Under the pieces are notes generated by a model, which worked only from the letters and a program-made list of their open reading frames with translations, searched no databases and was not told the DNA's origin. The position numbers and the translations under genes are program-made. Positions 9,802 through 18,667 of a stretch of 64,000 bases of DNA are shown one piece after another. Position 1 is the first letter of the stretch, and each line of letters starts with the position of its first letter. The stretch is from Methanotorris igneus Kol 5 (GTDB taxonomy: Archaea; AGJL01; Methanococci; Methanococcales; Methanococcaceae), in the NCBI RefSeq assembly GCF_000214415.1, contig NC_015562.1, positions 496,001-560,000 of the forward strand, in the 5' to 3' direction.

Positions 9802-9819
9802 ATGAACAGGTGATTATAT

Positions 9820-10143
9820 GTGATTCAGCAAGTTATAGCAGCAATCTTAACTTTTTTGCTATGTTTTGTGTGTAGTGATAAGGTAATGGTAATTGGAGAA
9901 AAGTTGGGGCTGGATGGGACATTAGCTTGGTGTGTTACTACATTTTTAGTTATAATATCGGTATGGAAGCTTGCATCTAGAGATTGGGGCTTTGGAGATG
10001 CAGTTGCAACAATTGTCATTAGTATTTTAATAATGTTGTATTACACGCAAGATGTAGGGAAGATTGTTTTAGAAATTTCTAAAGTCATATTGGGTATTAG
10101 TGTTGGAGTTATAATTGGATATCTTGCTAAAGGTGATGATTAA
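9820..10143 (+). CDS. Small membrane protein, unknown function
   Basis: This 107-residue protein has three or four membrane helices (VIAAILTFLLCFVCS, LAWCVTTFLVIISVW, ATIVISILIMLYYT and VILGISVGVIIGYLA). It starts with GTG 9820 after AGGTGATTAT. The size and repeated two-helix pattern recall coat proteins of spindle-shaped viruses, but also simple holin-like proteins. It lies within the same plus-strand operon with 18 bases to the gene before and overlapping control signals with the gene after. Confidence 0.72.
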   Translation: MIQQVIAAILTFLLCFVCSDKVMVIGEKLGLDGTLAWCVTTFLVIISVWKLASRDWGFGDAVATIVISILIMLYYTQDVGKIVLEISKVILGISVGVIIGYLAKGDD

Positions 10144-10153
10144 GGTGGGTGAA

Positions 10154-10444
10154 ATGGATGTAAGCTCTATTTTGAGTATAATACAGCAACATTGGTTGGA
10201 GATTCTCATTATCCTTGCAATTGGCTTTATTTTAAGAAATATAAAGTGGATTGCAATAGCAGTGCTGATTTTTATAGCACTATCTTACTTTGGCCTTTTA
10301 GACCAAATAAAAGATGTGATATTTGGCCAAAGAGGAATAATTCTTGATTTTCTCAAAAACTACACATCCACATTGATAAATCAGACAATAAATGAAACTC
10401 TGAACCAAACAATCAACCAAACCATTTCAAATCTAACCACATAG
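10154..10444 (+). CDS. Small membrane protein with sequon-rich C-terminal tail
   Basis: This 96-residue protein has two adjacent hydrophobic segments (HWLEILIILAIGFIL and WIAIAVLIFIALSYFGLL) and a C-terminal tail packed with N-glycosylation sequons (NYT, NQT, NET, NQT, NQT and NLT). The tail should therefore face outwards and be heavily glycosylated. ATG 10154 after GGTGGGTGAA is preferred over the upstream start within the previous gene. It is part of the element's surface operon. Confidence 0.72.
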   Translation: MDVSSILSIIQQHWLEILIILAIGFILRNIKWIAIAVLIFIALSYFGLLDQIKDVIFGQRGIILDFLKNYTSTLINQTINETLNQTINQTISNLTT

Positions 10445-10452
10445 GTGAAAAA

Positions 10453-10590
10453 ATGGCTAAAAAAGTAGTTGGAAGAATAAAAAGGCAAAAGGGGAAGTTC
10501 TACTATGTGGACAAACAAGGCAACATTGTTGAAGCTGATAGAAAAGACATGATGAAAAATAAAAGAAAATCTAAAAAGAAAAAAAGGTGA
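10453..10590 (+). CDS. Very basic 45-residue protein, candidate nucleic-acid binder
   Basis: A short gene fits exactly between its neighbours: GGTGAAAAA ribosome binding site, ATG 10453 and TGA at 10588-10590. It encodes MAKKVVGRIKRQKGKFYYVD and ends in a run of lysines and arginines (KNKRKSKKKKR). The stop codon overlaps the ribosome binding site of the next gene, which argues for real, coupled translation. A strongly basic small protein in a structural operon could condense DNA, like VP2 of fuselloviruses; this is inference. Confidence 0.72.
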   Translation: MAKKVVGRIKRQKGKFYYVDKQGNIVEADRKDMMKNKRKSKKKKR

Positions 10591-10594
10591 TTAA

Positions 10595-11146
10595 ATGGAA
10601 CGGAACATTACTATTGGATTAATAATTGCTCTGGTGCTCACATGCATTGGAGCGTTCTGGATGAGCTCACATAGTAGTGAGGGTGGAGGATTTTTAATTG
10701 ATTTTTTACAAAATTTAACAGCTGATAACTCAACAACTAATGATACCTACCTAAACGATACCTACACAAATTCAACAATTAATGAAACAATTAACAATAC
10801 TGACAATTCAACAGTAAATGAAACAGTAACCGATGATAATTCAACAACATTAACACTATCATTCTCAACTGCTGCTGTATTTGACAACTCAACTAACAGT
10901 TCTATAATATCAGTTGATGCATCAAAAGAGAACATAACCGTCGGTATTGTGTTATTTACATCCTATGACAATGCCAACTTCACTGAAGCAGCATCACTTG
11001 CTAATGTAACATTGCCGACAACAATAACTGTTCCAGTAAATACATCATATTCGGAGATGTATTACTACTTAGAGATACTGTATAACAATGTTACCTATGT
11101 AATCCCTGAGAACACAACTGAAGTTGTCAACATAAGTATAACATAA
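10595..11146 (+). CDS. Signal-anchored, densely N-glycosylated stalk-like protein
   Basis: This 183-residue protein has an N-terminal membrane anchor (ITIGLIIALVLTCIGAFWM) and then an Asn/Thr/Ser-rich exterior with close to twenty N-x-S/T sequons (for example NST, NDT, NET and NNT in quick succession around residues 40-85). The last hundred residues are beta-rich. Such proteins are common as glycosylated surface stalks of archaeal cells and viruses. ATG 10595 lies four bases after the previous stop. Confidence 0.75.
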   Translation: MERNITIGLIIALVLTCIGAFWMSSHSSEGGGFLIDFLQNLTADNSTTNDTYLNDTYTNSTINETINNTDNSTVNETVTDDNSTTLTLSFSTAAVFDNSTNSSIISVDASKENITVGIVLFTSYDNANFTEAASLANVTLPTTITVPVNTSYSEMYYYLEILYNNVTYVIPENTTEVVNISIT

Positions 11147-11154
11147 GTGGTATT

Positions 11155-11610
11155 ATGAAACGCATTCTCTTTTTTACTTTTTTAACTGTCTTTTTAATTT
11201 CTTTTGCTATTTTAGGACATCAGAAAGACGATAATGAGATAATAAAAGAGAAACTTTTAGAATTTGGCTATCCTGCAAAAGGATATGTCATAATCAACAA
11301 TACTATCAGGTATTCAGACGGTTCTTTTGTGGTCCTATCAACACCACCAAAAAAGTATCCAATAACTGCCATTGGTGCGTACAATCTTGCTAAGAAATAC
11401 CTTGATGAAAAATACAACAAGATGTTGGAAGAGCATAATTATTATCTTGATGTTGAACCTGGGAGTATTAGAGAATATGAAAAAGATGGGAACTATTACT
11501 GGCAGTTTAAGTTATTATTTGGAAAGAAAGGAACAAAAGGAGATTTCATGGGCTATGTTTTAGTTAATAGAAAAACGGGTAGTGTGAAGATTAAGGGGCT
11601 CTTTGGGTAG
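11155..11610 (+). CDS. Exported protein with PepSY-like C-terminus, unknown function
   Basis: This 151-residue protein begins with a signal or anchor sequence (RILFFTFLTVFLISFAIL). The C-terminal part reads AIGAYNLAKKYLDEKYN followed by YYWQFKLLFGKK and GYVLVNRKTGSVKIKG, which looks like the helix plus beta-strands of a PepSY-type domain. PepSY domains often inhibit or modulate secreted proteins. The family match is weak and should be treated as suggestive only. Confidence 0.7.
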   Translation: MKRILFFTFLTVFLISFAILGHQKDDNEIIKEKLLEFGYPAKGYVIINNTIRYSDGSFVVLSTPPKKYPITAIGAYNLAKKYLDEKYNKMLEEHNYYLDVEPGSIREYEKDGNYYWQFKLLFGKKGTKGDFMGYVLVNRKTGSVKIKGLFG

Positions 11611-11615
11611 GGAAT

Positions 11616-12239
11616 ATGATACAAAAAATTATGACTATTTTAATGCTGGTCCTATTGAGTGGTGCCTATGCTAATTCAATTGTGGTGTATAATCCAGAGA
11701 CTGGAACCTATTACACTTGCTATCCGAAGAACACAACTAATGGAAAAACAATTTACATACTCAATGTTAGCAGTGCCACTCGGGATGATAACATCACAAT
11801 AATACATAAAATTGTCATAGAGAACCAAACTGCAGTAATGGTCAGGGCATATAATGCTCTAATTGCTGAATTAGAAAGAAACATATCAAAATTACAAAAA
11901 GAACTTGATAAGAAAAACAAATTGTTAGCAGAATATATCTCTTACAAAAAGAAGAACGTAGAGTTACAAAAAAACATTACACAATTACAAAAACAAATTA
12001 CAACACTAAAAGCAGAAAATGAACTAATCAAACAACAAAATGAAGTATATAAATCAATTATAACTGATTTAATCAACAAACAATCAAATGAAACAAAAGA
12101 AGAATACATTATGGCATATAATGAATGGAAAAAGGATGTTTCTAACTTCAAAACTTCTGTTATCATTGGGGGATTAGTATGTTTAATAATTGGAGTACTA
12201 TTAATAAAGTTCAAAAAAAGGTATGACTATCCAGTGTGA
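11616..12239 (+). CDS. Exported coiled-coil protein with C-terminal anchor
   Basis: This 207-residue protein has a signal peptide (IQKIMTILMLVLLSGAYA), a short beta domain with several sequons, a long coiled coil at about 85-150 (LERNISKLQKELDKKNKLLA and ELQKNITQLQKQITTLKAEN), and a C-terminal membrane helix (VIIGGLVCLIIGVLLI) with a basic tail. It resembles a stalk or fibre that spans out from the membrane. It is the last gene of the surface operon; a gap of about 150 bases with a TATA-like TATATAT near 12281 precedes the ATPase gene. Confidence 0.75.
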   Translation: MIQKIMTILMLVLLSGAYANSIVVYNPETGTYYTCYPKNTTNGKTIYILNVSSATRDDNITIIHKIVIENQTAVMVRAYNALIAELERNISKLQKELDKKNKLLAEYISYKKKNVELQKNITQLQKQITTLKAENELIKQQNEVYKSIITDLINKQSNETKEEYIMAYNEWKKDVSNFKTSVIIGGLVCLIIGVLLIKFKKRYDYPV

Positions 12240-12387
12240 AAACTTTTTTTTGACTGTTTTTTTTCAACTACTACACGATGCTATATATTTTTTTATTCGC
12301 TATTTGGCTAATAAATCAATATTTTCTAAAAATAACAATTTTTAGGGATTTTTAATTTTTTTAACTACTACAAAGTGGTGGCCAGTT

Positions 12388-13731
12388 ATGGAAGTGCAAA
12401 TATATCTTGGTAGAGGGAAGGCATTAGGTTGGAGAAAACACGGAAATAAAACTCTAAGAAAACTATCAATAAAAACAGAAGAAGCAAATCACACATTATT
12501 CATTGGAGGTTCAGGGTTTGGAAAGACAACAGTCATGAGGGGGATGATAGAAGCTATATGGGCGGCATACACCGAAAAAGGGATTTATCCATTAATCTTT
12601 GTTTTTGAAAGAAAAATTGACGTTTCAAAAGCCGAAAAAATAAAAGAAATCTATTATATTGAAACCCAAAAATATCCCCGAGCACAATGCATGAAAAAAT
12701 ATGGAGAAAAGACGTGGAAATACGTTGAGTGGTATATCCAACAAATGAAAAAATACCCCCACCTATATGGAAGCCCTGGAGATTTTGCCATGGGAATGCC
12801 AAATGTTTTAGGAAAATACACAAGATTGTCTGGAGATAATTCTATTTTGGGATACTTTGGTTTAGAACCAAAAGCATATCCAGTTACTCGATTTGTATTT
12901 AGGCCAAGAAGGCGTCTAAACAATATAAAAGCAGATAACGGCTGGAAAACTGAAGTTATAGATGCAAAGATAAAATATAGCAACATAAACTATGCATTTC
13001 TTGAAAACCTAACAAATGTCGGAACTGGGACACTACACGGAGAAAGATTAAGAAAAATATGGGATATTGAGGGTATTAGAGACCCAGATAAAGTTTTGGA
13101 AATTGCACTCCAACATGAGAAAAACCCTGATAACCCATCTAAAACATACATGAGAATTGAAGAAACGATGGACAGATTAAAAAAAGACAGACTATTTTCC
13201 TCAGATGAAAGTTTCTTCAAACACATATCCCCAAAAAGAATTAACATCATCGATTTTTCCCAAAACTCCGATTTAACCCATGAAGAAGAGAACCTTATTT
13301 TTAAAATGATTGTTGAGTGGGCGATAAAAGTAGCATTCAAGTATAAAATCCCCGTCTTCTTTTTCATTGATGAAATTCAAAACTTCATAACAAACCAGCA
13401 TGGAAAGTATGCAATTACAAAAATCTACAGAGAAGGAAGGTCTTTGGGAATAAACCTCTTTGGAGCTACCCAGTTTCTAACAGGATTAGATAAAATATTG
13501 ATTGACGGTGCTATGCACATTGCCATAGTTGGGAAAGTTGTAAGATTAGATGACGCTAAATTATTGGCAAACATGGTTCCAAACCTCGACATTGATGATA
13601 TCATGATGGAAGAATGCAATTCAATAGATGAATACTTGAAAATCAAACAAAAGAACAAGTTTAGGGGCTATTTTATTTACGACAAACAATTTTGTGAAAG
13701 AATTACCTACAGACATCCACAATCCTTGTAG
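12388..13731 (+). CDS. HerA/FtsK-superfamily ATPase (DNA packaging, transfer or secretion motor)
   Basis: This 447-residue P-loop motor has Walker A GGSGFGKTT at residues 40-48, Walker B FFFIDEIQNF near 324-333 and the sensor-like segment SLGINLFGATQF near 355. The DE pair and the GATQ sensor are typical of the HerA/FtsK/VirB4 group, hexameric ATPases that pump DNA or proteins. In an integrated element this is either a genome-packaging, conjugation-like or assembly ATPase. It lacks membrane helices, so it would act on the cytoplasmic side of the proteins encoded upstream. The start ATG 12388 follows GTGGTGG. Confidence 0.88.
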   Translation: MEVQIYLGRGKALGWRKHGNKTLRKLSIKTEEANHTLFIGGSGFGKTTVMRGMIEAIWAAYTEKGIYPLIFVFERKIDVSKAEKIKEIYYIETQKYPRAQCMKKYGEKTWKYVEWYIQQMKKYPHLYGSPGDFAMGMPNVLGKYTRLSGDNSILGYFGLEPKAYPVTRFVFRPRRRLNNIKADNGWKTEVIDAKIKYSNINYAFLENLTNVGTGTLHGERLRKIWDIEGIRDPDKVLEIALQHEKNPDNPSKTYMRIEETMDRLKKDRLFSSDESFFKHISPKRINIIDFSQNSDLTHEEENLIFKMIVEWAIKVAFKYKIPVFFFIDEIQNFITNQHGKYAITKIYREGRSLGINLFGATQFLTGLDKILIDGAMHIAIVGKVVRLDDAKLLANMVPNLDIDDIMMEECNSIDEYLKIKQKNKFRGYFIYDKQFCERITYRHPQSL

Positions 13732-13740
13732 GTGGACTAT

Positions 13741-14514
13741 ATGGGACTCTTTGGAAAGCTCAAGACCAAACCCAACATACAAGAGACACCACCAAATACA
13801 CCACAACAAGAACCAGAAAATCCTCAAAACACAGAAATCCAAGAAACTAAAAAAGAAAAAACATTAAACCCAATCAAAATACTAAAAAAGAAAAAAATTG
13901 ACAAAGAAAAAGAAAATACGGCATTAGTAGCATTGGCACCATATAAAGTAAAACAAAAAATCATCATTTGGAACACTGGGAGGGGAGAAAAAATATACGG
14001 ATATCCAGTAGCAATGATACCCCACCCAAACGGCATGTATGTAATACTATACAGGAGAAGATGCATGGACTGGCTTGAAGAACTCACTGTAACCATAAAA
14101 TCACTAATTACTGGAAAAAAAGAGCAGTATAGGGCAGTGCATGTTCCAGAAGAATGTTTGGACATTTCTGAGGACATCATTACAATCTATGCTCATAGTT
14201 TTGCCATTGTTGACAACCATACTGAAATTGCAATCCCACTTGCAAAAGACCCAAGAGAAAGACTTGCATACCTATTGGCACACCAAGAAGCAGAGATGTA
14301 TAGGAATGCACTTGAAAAAATTGGATATGAACTCACAAATGTTATTGACTCTGCTCTTAACTTAAACCCAACCATGAGGGCATATATTGGAAAAGAAACC
14401 ATGAGTGACAAGAAGAAAAAGACGTCCAAAACCAAAGAGTTTGCAGGGTTTGATATGAGTTTCTCTTTTGACAAGTTCTTGAAATCTTTAGGTGATTATG
14501 ATGAACGAGAATGA
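13741..14514 (+). CDS. Unrecognised cytoplasmic protein downstream of the ATPase
   Basis: This 257-residue protein has a Pro/Gln/Glu-rich disordered N-terminus (residues 10-40), a lysine-rich patch (KILKKKKIDKEKE) and then a folded alpha/beta region with PYKVKQKIIIWNTGRGEKIY and MIPHPNGMYVILYRRR. A helical part, AYLLAHQEAEMYRNALEKIG, follows. No membrane segment is seen. ATG 13741 lies just after GGTGGACTAT, which overlaps the ATPase stop, so it is probably translated together with the ATPase and may be its partner. Confidence 0.75.
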   Translation: MGLFGKLKTKPNIQETPPNTPQQEPENPQNTEIQETKKEKTLNPIKILKKKKIDKEKENTALVALAPYKVKQKIIIWNTGRGEKIYGYPVAMIPHPNGMYVILYRRRCMDWLEELTVTIKSLITGKKEQYRAVHVPEECLDISEDIITIYAHSFAIVDNHTEIAIPLAKDPRERLAYLLAHQEAEMYRNALEKIGYELTNVIDSALNLNPTMRAYIGKETMSDKKKKTSKTKEFAGFDMSFSFDKFLKSLGDYDERE

Positions 14515-14827
14515 AAATTTTGAAGGTTTTGAAGACATTTCATTTGAAGAAGAAGACATAAAAATTCCAGATTTTGGAGATGATGAACCAACTGAAAAAC
14601 CCGAAAACACCCAGCCAGAACGCAAACCCGAAACAACCCCTGTACAAGAAGAAAAACTAATCAATTTTGATGAACTTTACAAAAAAATAATGATTAGAAT
14701 AGGAGAACGGTTGAAAATCATACATAACATCACGTATCAAGATAGAATCAAGATTTTGACAGTTGAAATTCTAAACGATTTAGAACTGCTTAATGAACTC
14801 ATAAAAGCAAAACTTGGAGGTGAATAA
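14501..14827 (+). CDS. Small acidic protein, unknown function
   Basis: This protein of about 108 residues is strongly acidic in its first half (ENFEGFEDISFEEEDIKIPD) with a Pro/Glu/Thr linker, then a helical C-terminal half (KIMIRIGERLKIIHNIT, LNDLELLNELIKAKLGG). ATG 14501 follows GGTGAT inside the end of the previous gene. It overlaps that gene and is followed immediately by the next one. No known family is evident. Confidence 0.7.
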   Translation: MNENENFEGFEDISFEEEDIKIPDFGDDEPTEKPENTQPERKPETTPVQEEKLINFDELYKKIMIRIGERLKIIHNITYQDRIKILTVEILNDLELLNELIKAKLGGE

Positions 14828-14828
14828 A

Positions 14829-15308
14829 ATGGGATTCTTAAGTATATTCAAAAGGGATAGACAAGAGAATATCCAAAACCTACAACAAACTGAAATAAGA
14901 GAAATAAATGATTATGAGACCAAATACAACGAACTACTTGAAGAAATCAACATGCTAAAAAATGATTTGCTTGCAATGTTTAGAAAAGATGCTTATTATC
15001 TAAGTTTAAGCAAGATTGCCTATACGGGTGGAGTAGAAGAAGCCGAAATATGGATTGATTATCATTCTGGAAGGATTTCAGCATTGACAGCACCATTAAC
15101 AAGATTATTTAGAATAATTGGAGAAGACCCATCAATATTAGAGCAAATACTCCTTGAAGAAAAGAATAAAGCGATTAATGACATCCTAAGTTGTGAGAAA
15201 ATACAAGAAGCATTAGAAGAAGACATTAAACAACTGAGGGAAGCTAAAGACTTCAAAGAAAAATTAGAGCAGTTTAAAAAACTCATTGAAGAAGGGAAAA
15301 TAAGATAA
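14829..15308 (+). CDS. Helical protein, unknown function
   Basis: This 159-residue protein is rich in Lys, Glu and Leu and predicted largely helical, with probable coiled coils at about 20-50 and 115-155. ATG 14829 follows GGAGGTGAATAAA, which overlaps the end of the preceding gene. It ends the long plus-strand operon; the next genes are on the other strand. I do not recognise it. Confidence 0.7.
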   Translation: MGFLSIFKRDRQENIQNLQQTEIREINDYETKYNELLEEINMLKNDLLAMFRKDAYYLSLSKIAYTGGVEEAEIWIDYHSGRISALTAPLTRLFRIIGEDPSILEQILLEEKNKAINDILSCEKIQEALEEDIKQLREAKDFKEKLEQFKKLIEEGKIR

Positions 15309-15338
15309 GAGGACTATGGATAAATTGTGGCTCATTAA

Positions 15339-15722
15339 TTATTTGATAAATTTTACATTTGAAGAATAATCTTTAACTAATGTTTCTATAAGACCTTGTG
15401 GGTATTCCCACATATCTATTATAAATTCTACAGGATTTCCACAATTTGGACAATTTCCTTCATAAGATATCGGCCATAATATTTCTTGATCCATATCTTT
15501 TACTTTTTGAGCTACTTTTTCACCCTCGTTAATCTCTACCTCTGCATCAAACCTTTCTCCACAATCACAACAAATAACAGGAACATAAGCTGATACAATC
15601 TTACAATTGGCGTAAGTTACTGGAAATGACCCTCCCCCTTCAGTGATTTCTATAGTATAATCTTCCCAGTGTGTCCCATCTGCGTCATCTTTTGGACATT
15701 TTATATTGATAATTACTTTCAT
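15339..15722 (-). CDS. Zinc-ribbon protein, unknown function
   Basis: This 127-residue protein has two knuckles, CCDCG near residue 51 and CPNCG near residue 91, which together would bind one zinc ion. The rest is beta-rich and acidic. It starts with ATG 15722 after a GGGGGG ribosome binding site. It is convergent with the long operon and seems to be a cargo gene of the element rather than part of the assembly set. Confidence 0.75.
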   Translation of the reverse strand: MKVIINIKCPKDDADGTHWEDYTIEITEGGGSFPVTYANCKIVSAYVPVICCDCGERFDAEVEINEGEKVAQKVKDMDQEILWPISYEGNCPNCGNPVEFIIDMWEYPQGLIETLVKDYSSNVKFIK

Positions 15723-15884
15723 GGACTATTACCCCCCAAAAGCTTCGAAATCATGTTGGTATTTTAATATCCTGTTGTTATTGTATTTAAATATTATTAT
15801 TTACCATTTTACATTGATGTCTCAACTTCAATAAAAGACCAAAAAGACCAAAATAAAGGAAATAAGGTATAGAGAGATGATATA

Positions 15885-16370
15885 TCATAAACCAAATATC
15901 TCAATGAGGCCTTTTATCCTTATTATCCAATCTGCAATATATTCTCCCTTAATTATAGTAGTTCTTATATAATGTTTTATTTTGCTCCATAGATGTTCTT
16001 TTTCATTAGCATCTGTTGTTGTAAGGATTTTGTGTGCTAAATATCCAATATTAAGTGCCTCATTATCTAATTGAGAAGAGGTTCCGATAATGTTTAGTAT
16101 TTTTCTAACCACTGTATCAATAATTTCTACCCTGGATTTGCCTTTAATAACTATATCAGCCCCCCTATTGGAAAATTGGCTATTTGCTATCGTAAGGTTA
16201 GAACTATGTACATCCAAACCAATATCATTATTATGCAAATATACTCTACTCATAGACACTTGGGAATTCTCAGCAACTATTCCTACAGGAAAATTCTTTA
16301 TAATTACATTGCGGAGAACTACATCTCTTGCATTATTGAGTTTAATAGCAGTAGGGTGATAGCTTAACAT
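15885..16370 (-). CDS. Right-handed beta-helix repeat protein
   Basis: This 161-residue protein shows about four beta-helix coils of the NosD/pectate-lyase type in its first 100 residues (ARDVVLRNVIIKNFPVGIVA, NSQVSMSRVYLHNNDIGLDV, SNLTIANSQFSNRGADIVI). The C-terminal 60 residues are helical. There is no signal peptide. It is short for a beta-helix protein and may be a fragment of a larger one, although ATG 16370 has a proper GGTGTT ribosome binding site. Function unknown. Confidence 0.68.
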   Translation of the reverse strand: MLSYHPTAIKLNNARDVVLRNVIIKNFPVGIVAENSQVSMSRVYLHNNDIGLDVHSSNLTIANSQFSNRGADIVIKGKSRVEIIDTVVRKILNIIGTSSQLDNEALNIGYLAHKILTTTDANEKEHLWSKIKHYIRTTIIKGEYIADWIIRIKGLIEIFGL

Positions 16371-16670
16371 AGTAACACCATTCTCATTTTTTATTTATTG
16401 TTGAAGGTTAGGGGAAGTGAAAACATTAACATTCACAATATTTGGTTTATTTTTTGGATTTTAGATTATTTATTAATTTTGCATAAGACTAAAAAATATA
16501 GACAAAAAATCTATTCCTGTGGATATACCATATTTCTTGTTTATCATGTAAATTCAGATGATGTTAGAGTTTTATGACCTATTGGATTTACCAGTAAAAG
16601 GTAATCTTTTGGTTATTTTATTACCCAAGGTTAGAAATTTTTGGACACTCTTAAACATGGTGGGGATACC
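16371..16670. other. Intergenic region before the second recombinase gene
   Basis: This AT-rich stretch contains an inverted repeat GGTAAT (16600-16605) to ATTACC near 16620, and GGTGGGGAT just before the recombinase start at 16671. No gene is supported. It might include a promoter or the recombination site of the adjacent recombinase, but nothing decisive is visible. Confidence 0.35.
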
Positions 16671-17222
16671 ATGAAAGATAATTGGGACATGGAACTCGAC
16701 TATGAAGAAGCCAAAAAACAACTACTAAAACTAATAGAACAATACCGAACCAAAAAACCACTATACCAAAAGGATAAAATTGCCCTCACATACCTCTTAA
16801 TTGGACTAATCCAATTAAGAAATGGATGCAGAATAGGGGAGGCAGTTGAAGGGCTAATAAAAATAATAGAAACAAATGAAAAAGAAGTCAAAGTCAAAGT
16901 AGAAAAAAGAAAAGACAACACAAAAAGAAAAATAATCTTACCAAAAGAAATCACAAACAACGATTTAGAAACTGTTAAAGAAGTTATTGAATCTTGGAAA
17001 GGAAAAGAATTAAGAAGAATAGCAAATAACGCATCAAAATGGTTTTTAACAAACCTTAAAATCAACACACACTCCCTTAGGTATGCATACATCTCCCATT
17101 TAGGAAGGCAACAAATCCCAGCCCAAATAATAGCCTCAATTACAAAACACAAAAACATGAACATGATCATGAAATACACTCAAGAAAAGATAGCAGATGA
17201 TGTTTTAAGGAGGATAGGATGA
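16671..17222 (+). CDS. Small tyrosine recombinase (catalytic domain only)
   Basis: This 183-residue protein contains the tyrosine recombinase catalytic set: Arg54 in LRNGCRIGEA, His134 and Arg137 in THSLRYAY, His160 in ITKHKNM and the nucleophile Tyr169 in MKYTQ. There is almost no N-terminal core-binding domain, so it is shorter than a usual integrase. The ATG at 16671 follows GGTGGGGAT. It overlaps by four bases with an HTH protein gene, so the pair probably works together, for example in resolution or inversion. It is distinct from the integrase at the right end. Confidence 0.85.
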   Translation: MKDNWDMELDYEEAKKQLLKLIEQYRTKKPLYQKDKIALTYLLIGLIQLRNGCRIGEAVEGLIKIIETNEKEVKVKVEKRKDNTKRKIILPKEITNNDLETVKEVIESWKGKELRRIANNASKWFLTNLKINTHSLRYAYISHLGRQQIPAQIIASITKHKNMNMIMKYTQEKIADDVLRRIG

Positions 17223-17737
17223 TTGAAATCGACCTTAATAAAATAGTAAATTGGAAAGAAATTGAAAGAATAAAAAACCTATCCAAAAAAGATTTTGTAT
17301 TAGTTAGAATTCCAAAAGGCGTATATGAAAACAAAAAAATGAAATACAAAATTGAAATGTTAAAAAAAGAACCAACCATATACTTAGAAATAAAAACAAA
17401 GAAAAGAGGGAGAAAGAAAAAAGTTGACGACCCTATAAAGCAAAAGATTATTAACTTAATAAAAGAAGGCTACTCAATTAGAGAAGTTGGGAAAGAATTG
17501 GGTATATCAAAATCCACAGTTTGGGAATATGCAAAAGAAACAATCAAAGAAATGAAAAAAGAAGAACTTATGCAATTGGTTTGGAAGTATAAAGAATACC
17601 TAATTAAAAATGAACTATACACCCCACAAGTGCAAATACTATTTTCTGAATTAGAAATGCATATTAAAAATAATGATTTTGAAAATACCCATAAAAAATT
17701 AAAAGAGATAATAAAATATACCAACGAGGATGATTAA
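17219..17737 (+). CDS. Helix-turn-helix protein paired with the small recombinase
   Basis: This 172-residue protein has a basic AT-hook-like stretch (KTKKRGRKKKVDDP) followed by a resolvase-type helix-turn-helix (IREVGKELGISKSTVWEYAK) near residues 85-108, and a helical C-terminus. Its ATGA start overlaps the recombinase stop. It likely binds specific DNA and either directs the recombinase or represses the operon. Confidence 0.8.
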   Translation: MIEIDLNKIVNWKEIERIKNLSKKDFVLVRIPKGVYENKKMKYKIEMLKKEPTIYLEIKTKKRGRKKKVDDPIKQKIINLIKEGYSIREVGKELGISKSTVWEYAKETIKEMKKEELMQLVWKYKEYLIKNELYTPQVQILFSELEMHIKNNDFENTHKKLKEIIKYTNEDD

Positions 17738-17749
17738 TTTAATTCTCGC

Positions 17750-18523
17750 TTAATGAGTAAATCTATAAAGTTCTGCTTTTTGTGGGTCTATCTTTTCAAC
17801 TTCTTCTAAAATTTCTTTTTCTTTATAAGTGAGTCCCATTCTATGATACAGTTCTGCTTTTTTAAGCATAATATCCACATTGTCAGGTTCTATTTTTAAT
17901 GCTTCATCATAACACAATAGAGCATCTTTATATTTTCCTTTTAATTCTAAATAATCTGCCTTTTGAACCCAATAATACGCATTATCTGGATTTAATTCTA
18001 TAGCTTTGTTGATATACTCGATAGATTTATCCAAGTCATCAAGAATATAGCACTGAGCCATATAAGAGTAGTAAATATCTTTGTTTGGGTTCAATTCTAT
18101 TGCTTTACCAATGTATTTCCTTGCAGTTTTGTAATCACATGTTACGGCATAGTGGGAAGGTTCATTAGTAATATAGTATGATGTATATGTTAAACCCATC
18201 CAGAAATAAGCATCTGCAAAGTTAGGGTCTATTCGGATGGATTTATTAAAACATTCTACAGCTTTGGCTGATTCATTAAGCTGATAATAAATCTTTCCCT
18301 TAAGGTACCAAGCCCACTTATCGTTTGGATTTTCTTTAATTGCCTTATCACAATAGATCAGAGCCGTTTGATACCTACCCTCTTTATACATATTGAAAGC
18401 AGTTGCTACGTTGGGAGATATTTCATTTTTACTATTTTTAGATGATTGGGGAATATCAACACATCCAGCGATGGTAACTACTACACAAATAAATATAAAC
18501 CCCAACTTACTAAAAATCCTCAA
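17750..18523 (-). CDS. Tetratricopeptide-repeat lipoprotein-like protein
   Basis: This 257-residue protein begins with a signal sequence ending in VVVTIAGCVD, which resembles a lipobox with a Cys for membrane anchoring. It then holds about six TPR units (for example YCDKAIKENPNDKWAWYLKG and ECFNKSIRIDPNFADAYFWM). TPR proteins hold protein complexes together. The start is TTG 18523, supported by GGAGGTGGTG upstream. It is convergent with the recombinase pair and appears to be cargo. Confidence 0.85.
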   Translation of the reverse strand: MRIFSKLGFIFICVVVTIAGCVDIPQSSKNSKNEISPNVATAFNMYKEGRYQTALIYCDKAIKENPNDKWAWYLKGKIYYQLNESAKAVECFNKSIRIDPNFADAYFWMGLTYTSYYITNEPSHYAVTCDYKTARKYIGKAIELNPNKDIYYSYMAQCYILDDLDKSIEYINKAIELNPDNAYYWVQKADYLELKGKYKDALLCYDEALKIEPDNVDIMLKKAELYHRMGLTYKEKEILEEVEKIDPQKAELYRFTH

Positions 18524-18667
18524 TAGGCACCACCTCCCCCTCTATAAAAATACTATTATCTTGCTATTTTCATTAAAATTTTTTCCATTTGAATTTTTTT
18601 ATCTTAAAAATTTATATATTCAAATTTATAAATCCAAAAACCAAATAAAAAATAAAAATTAAGCAAT

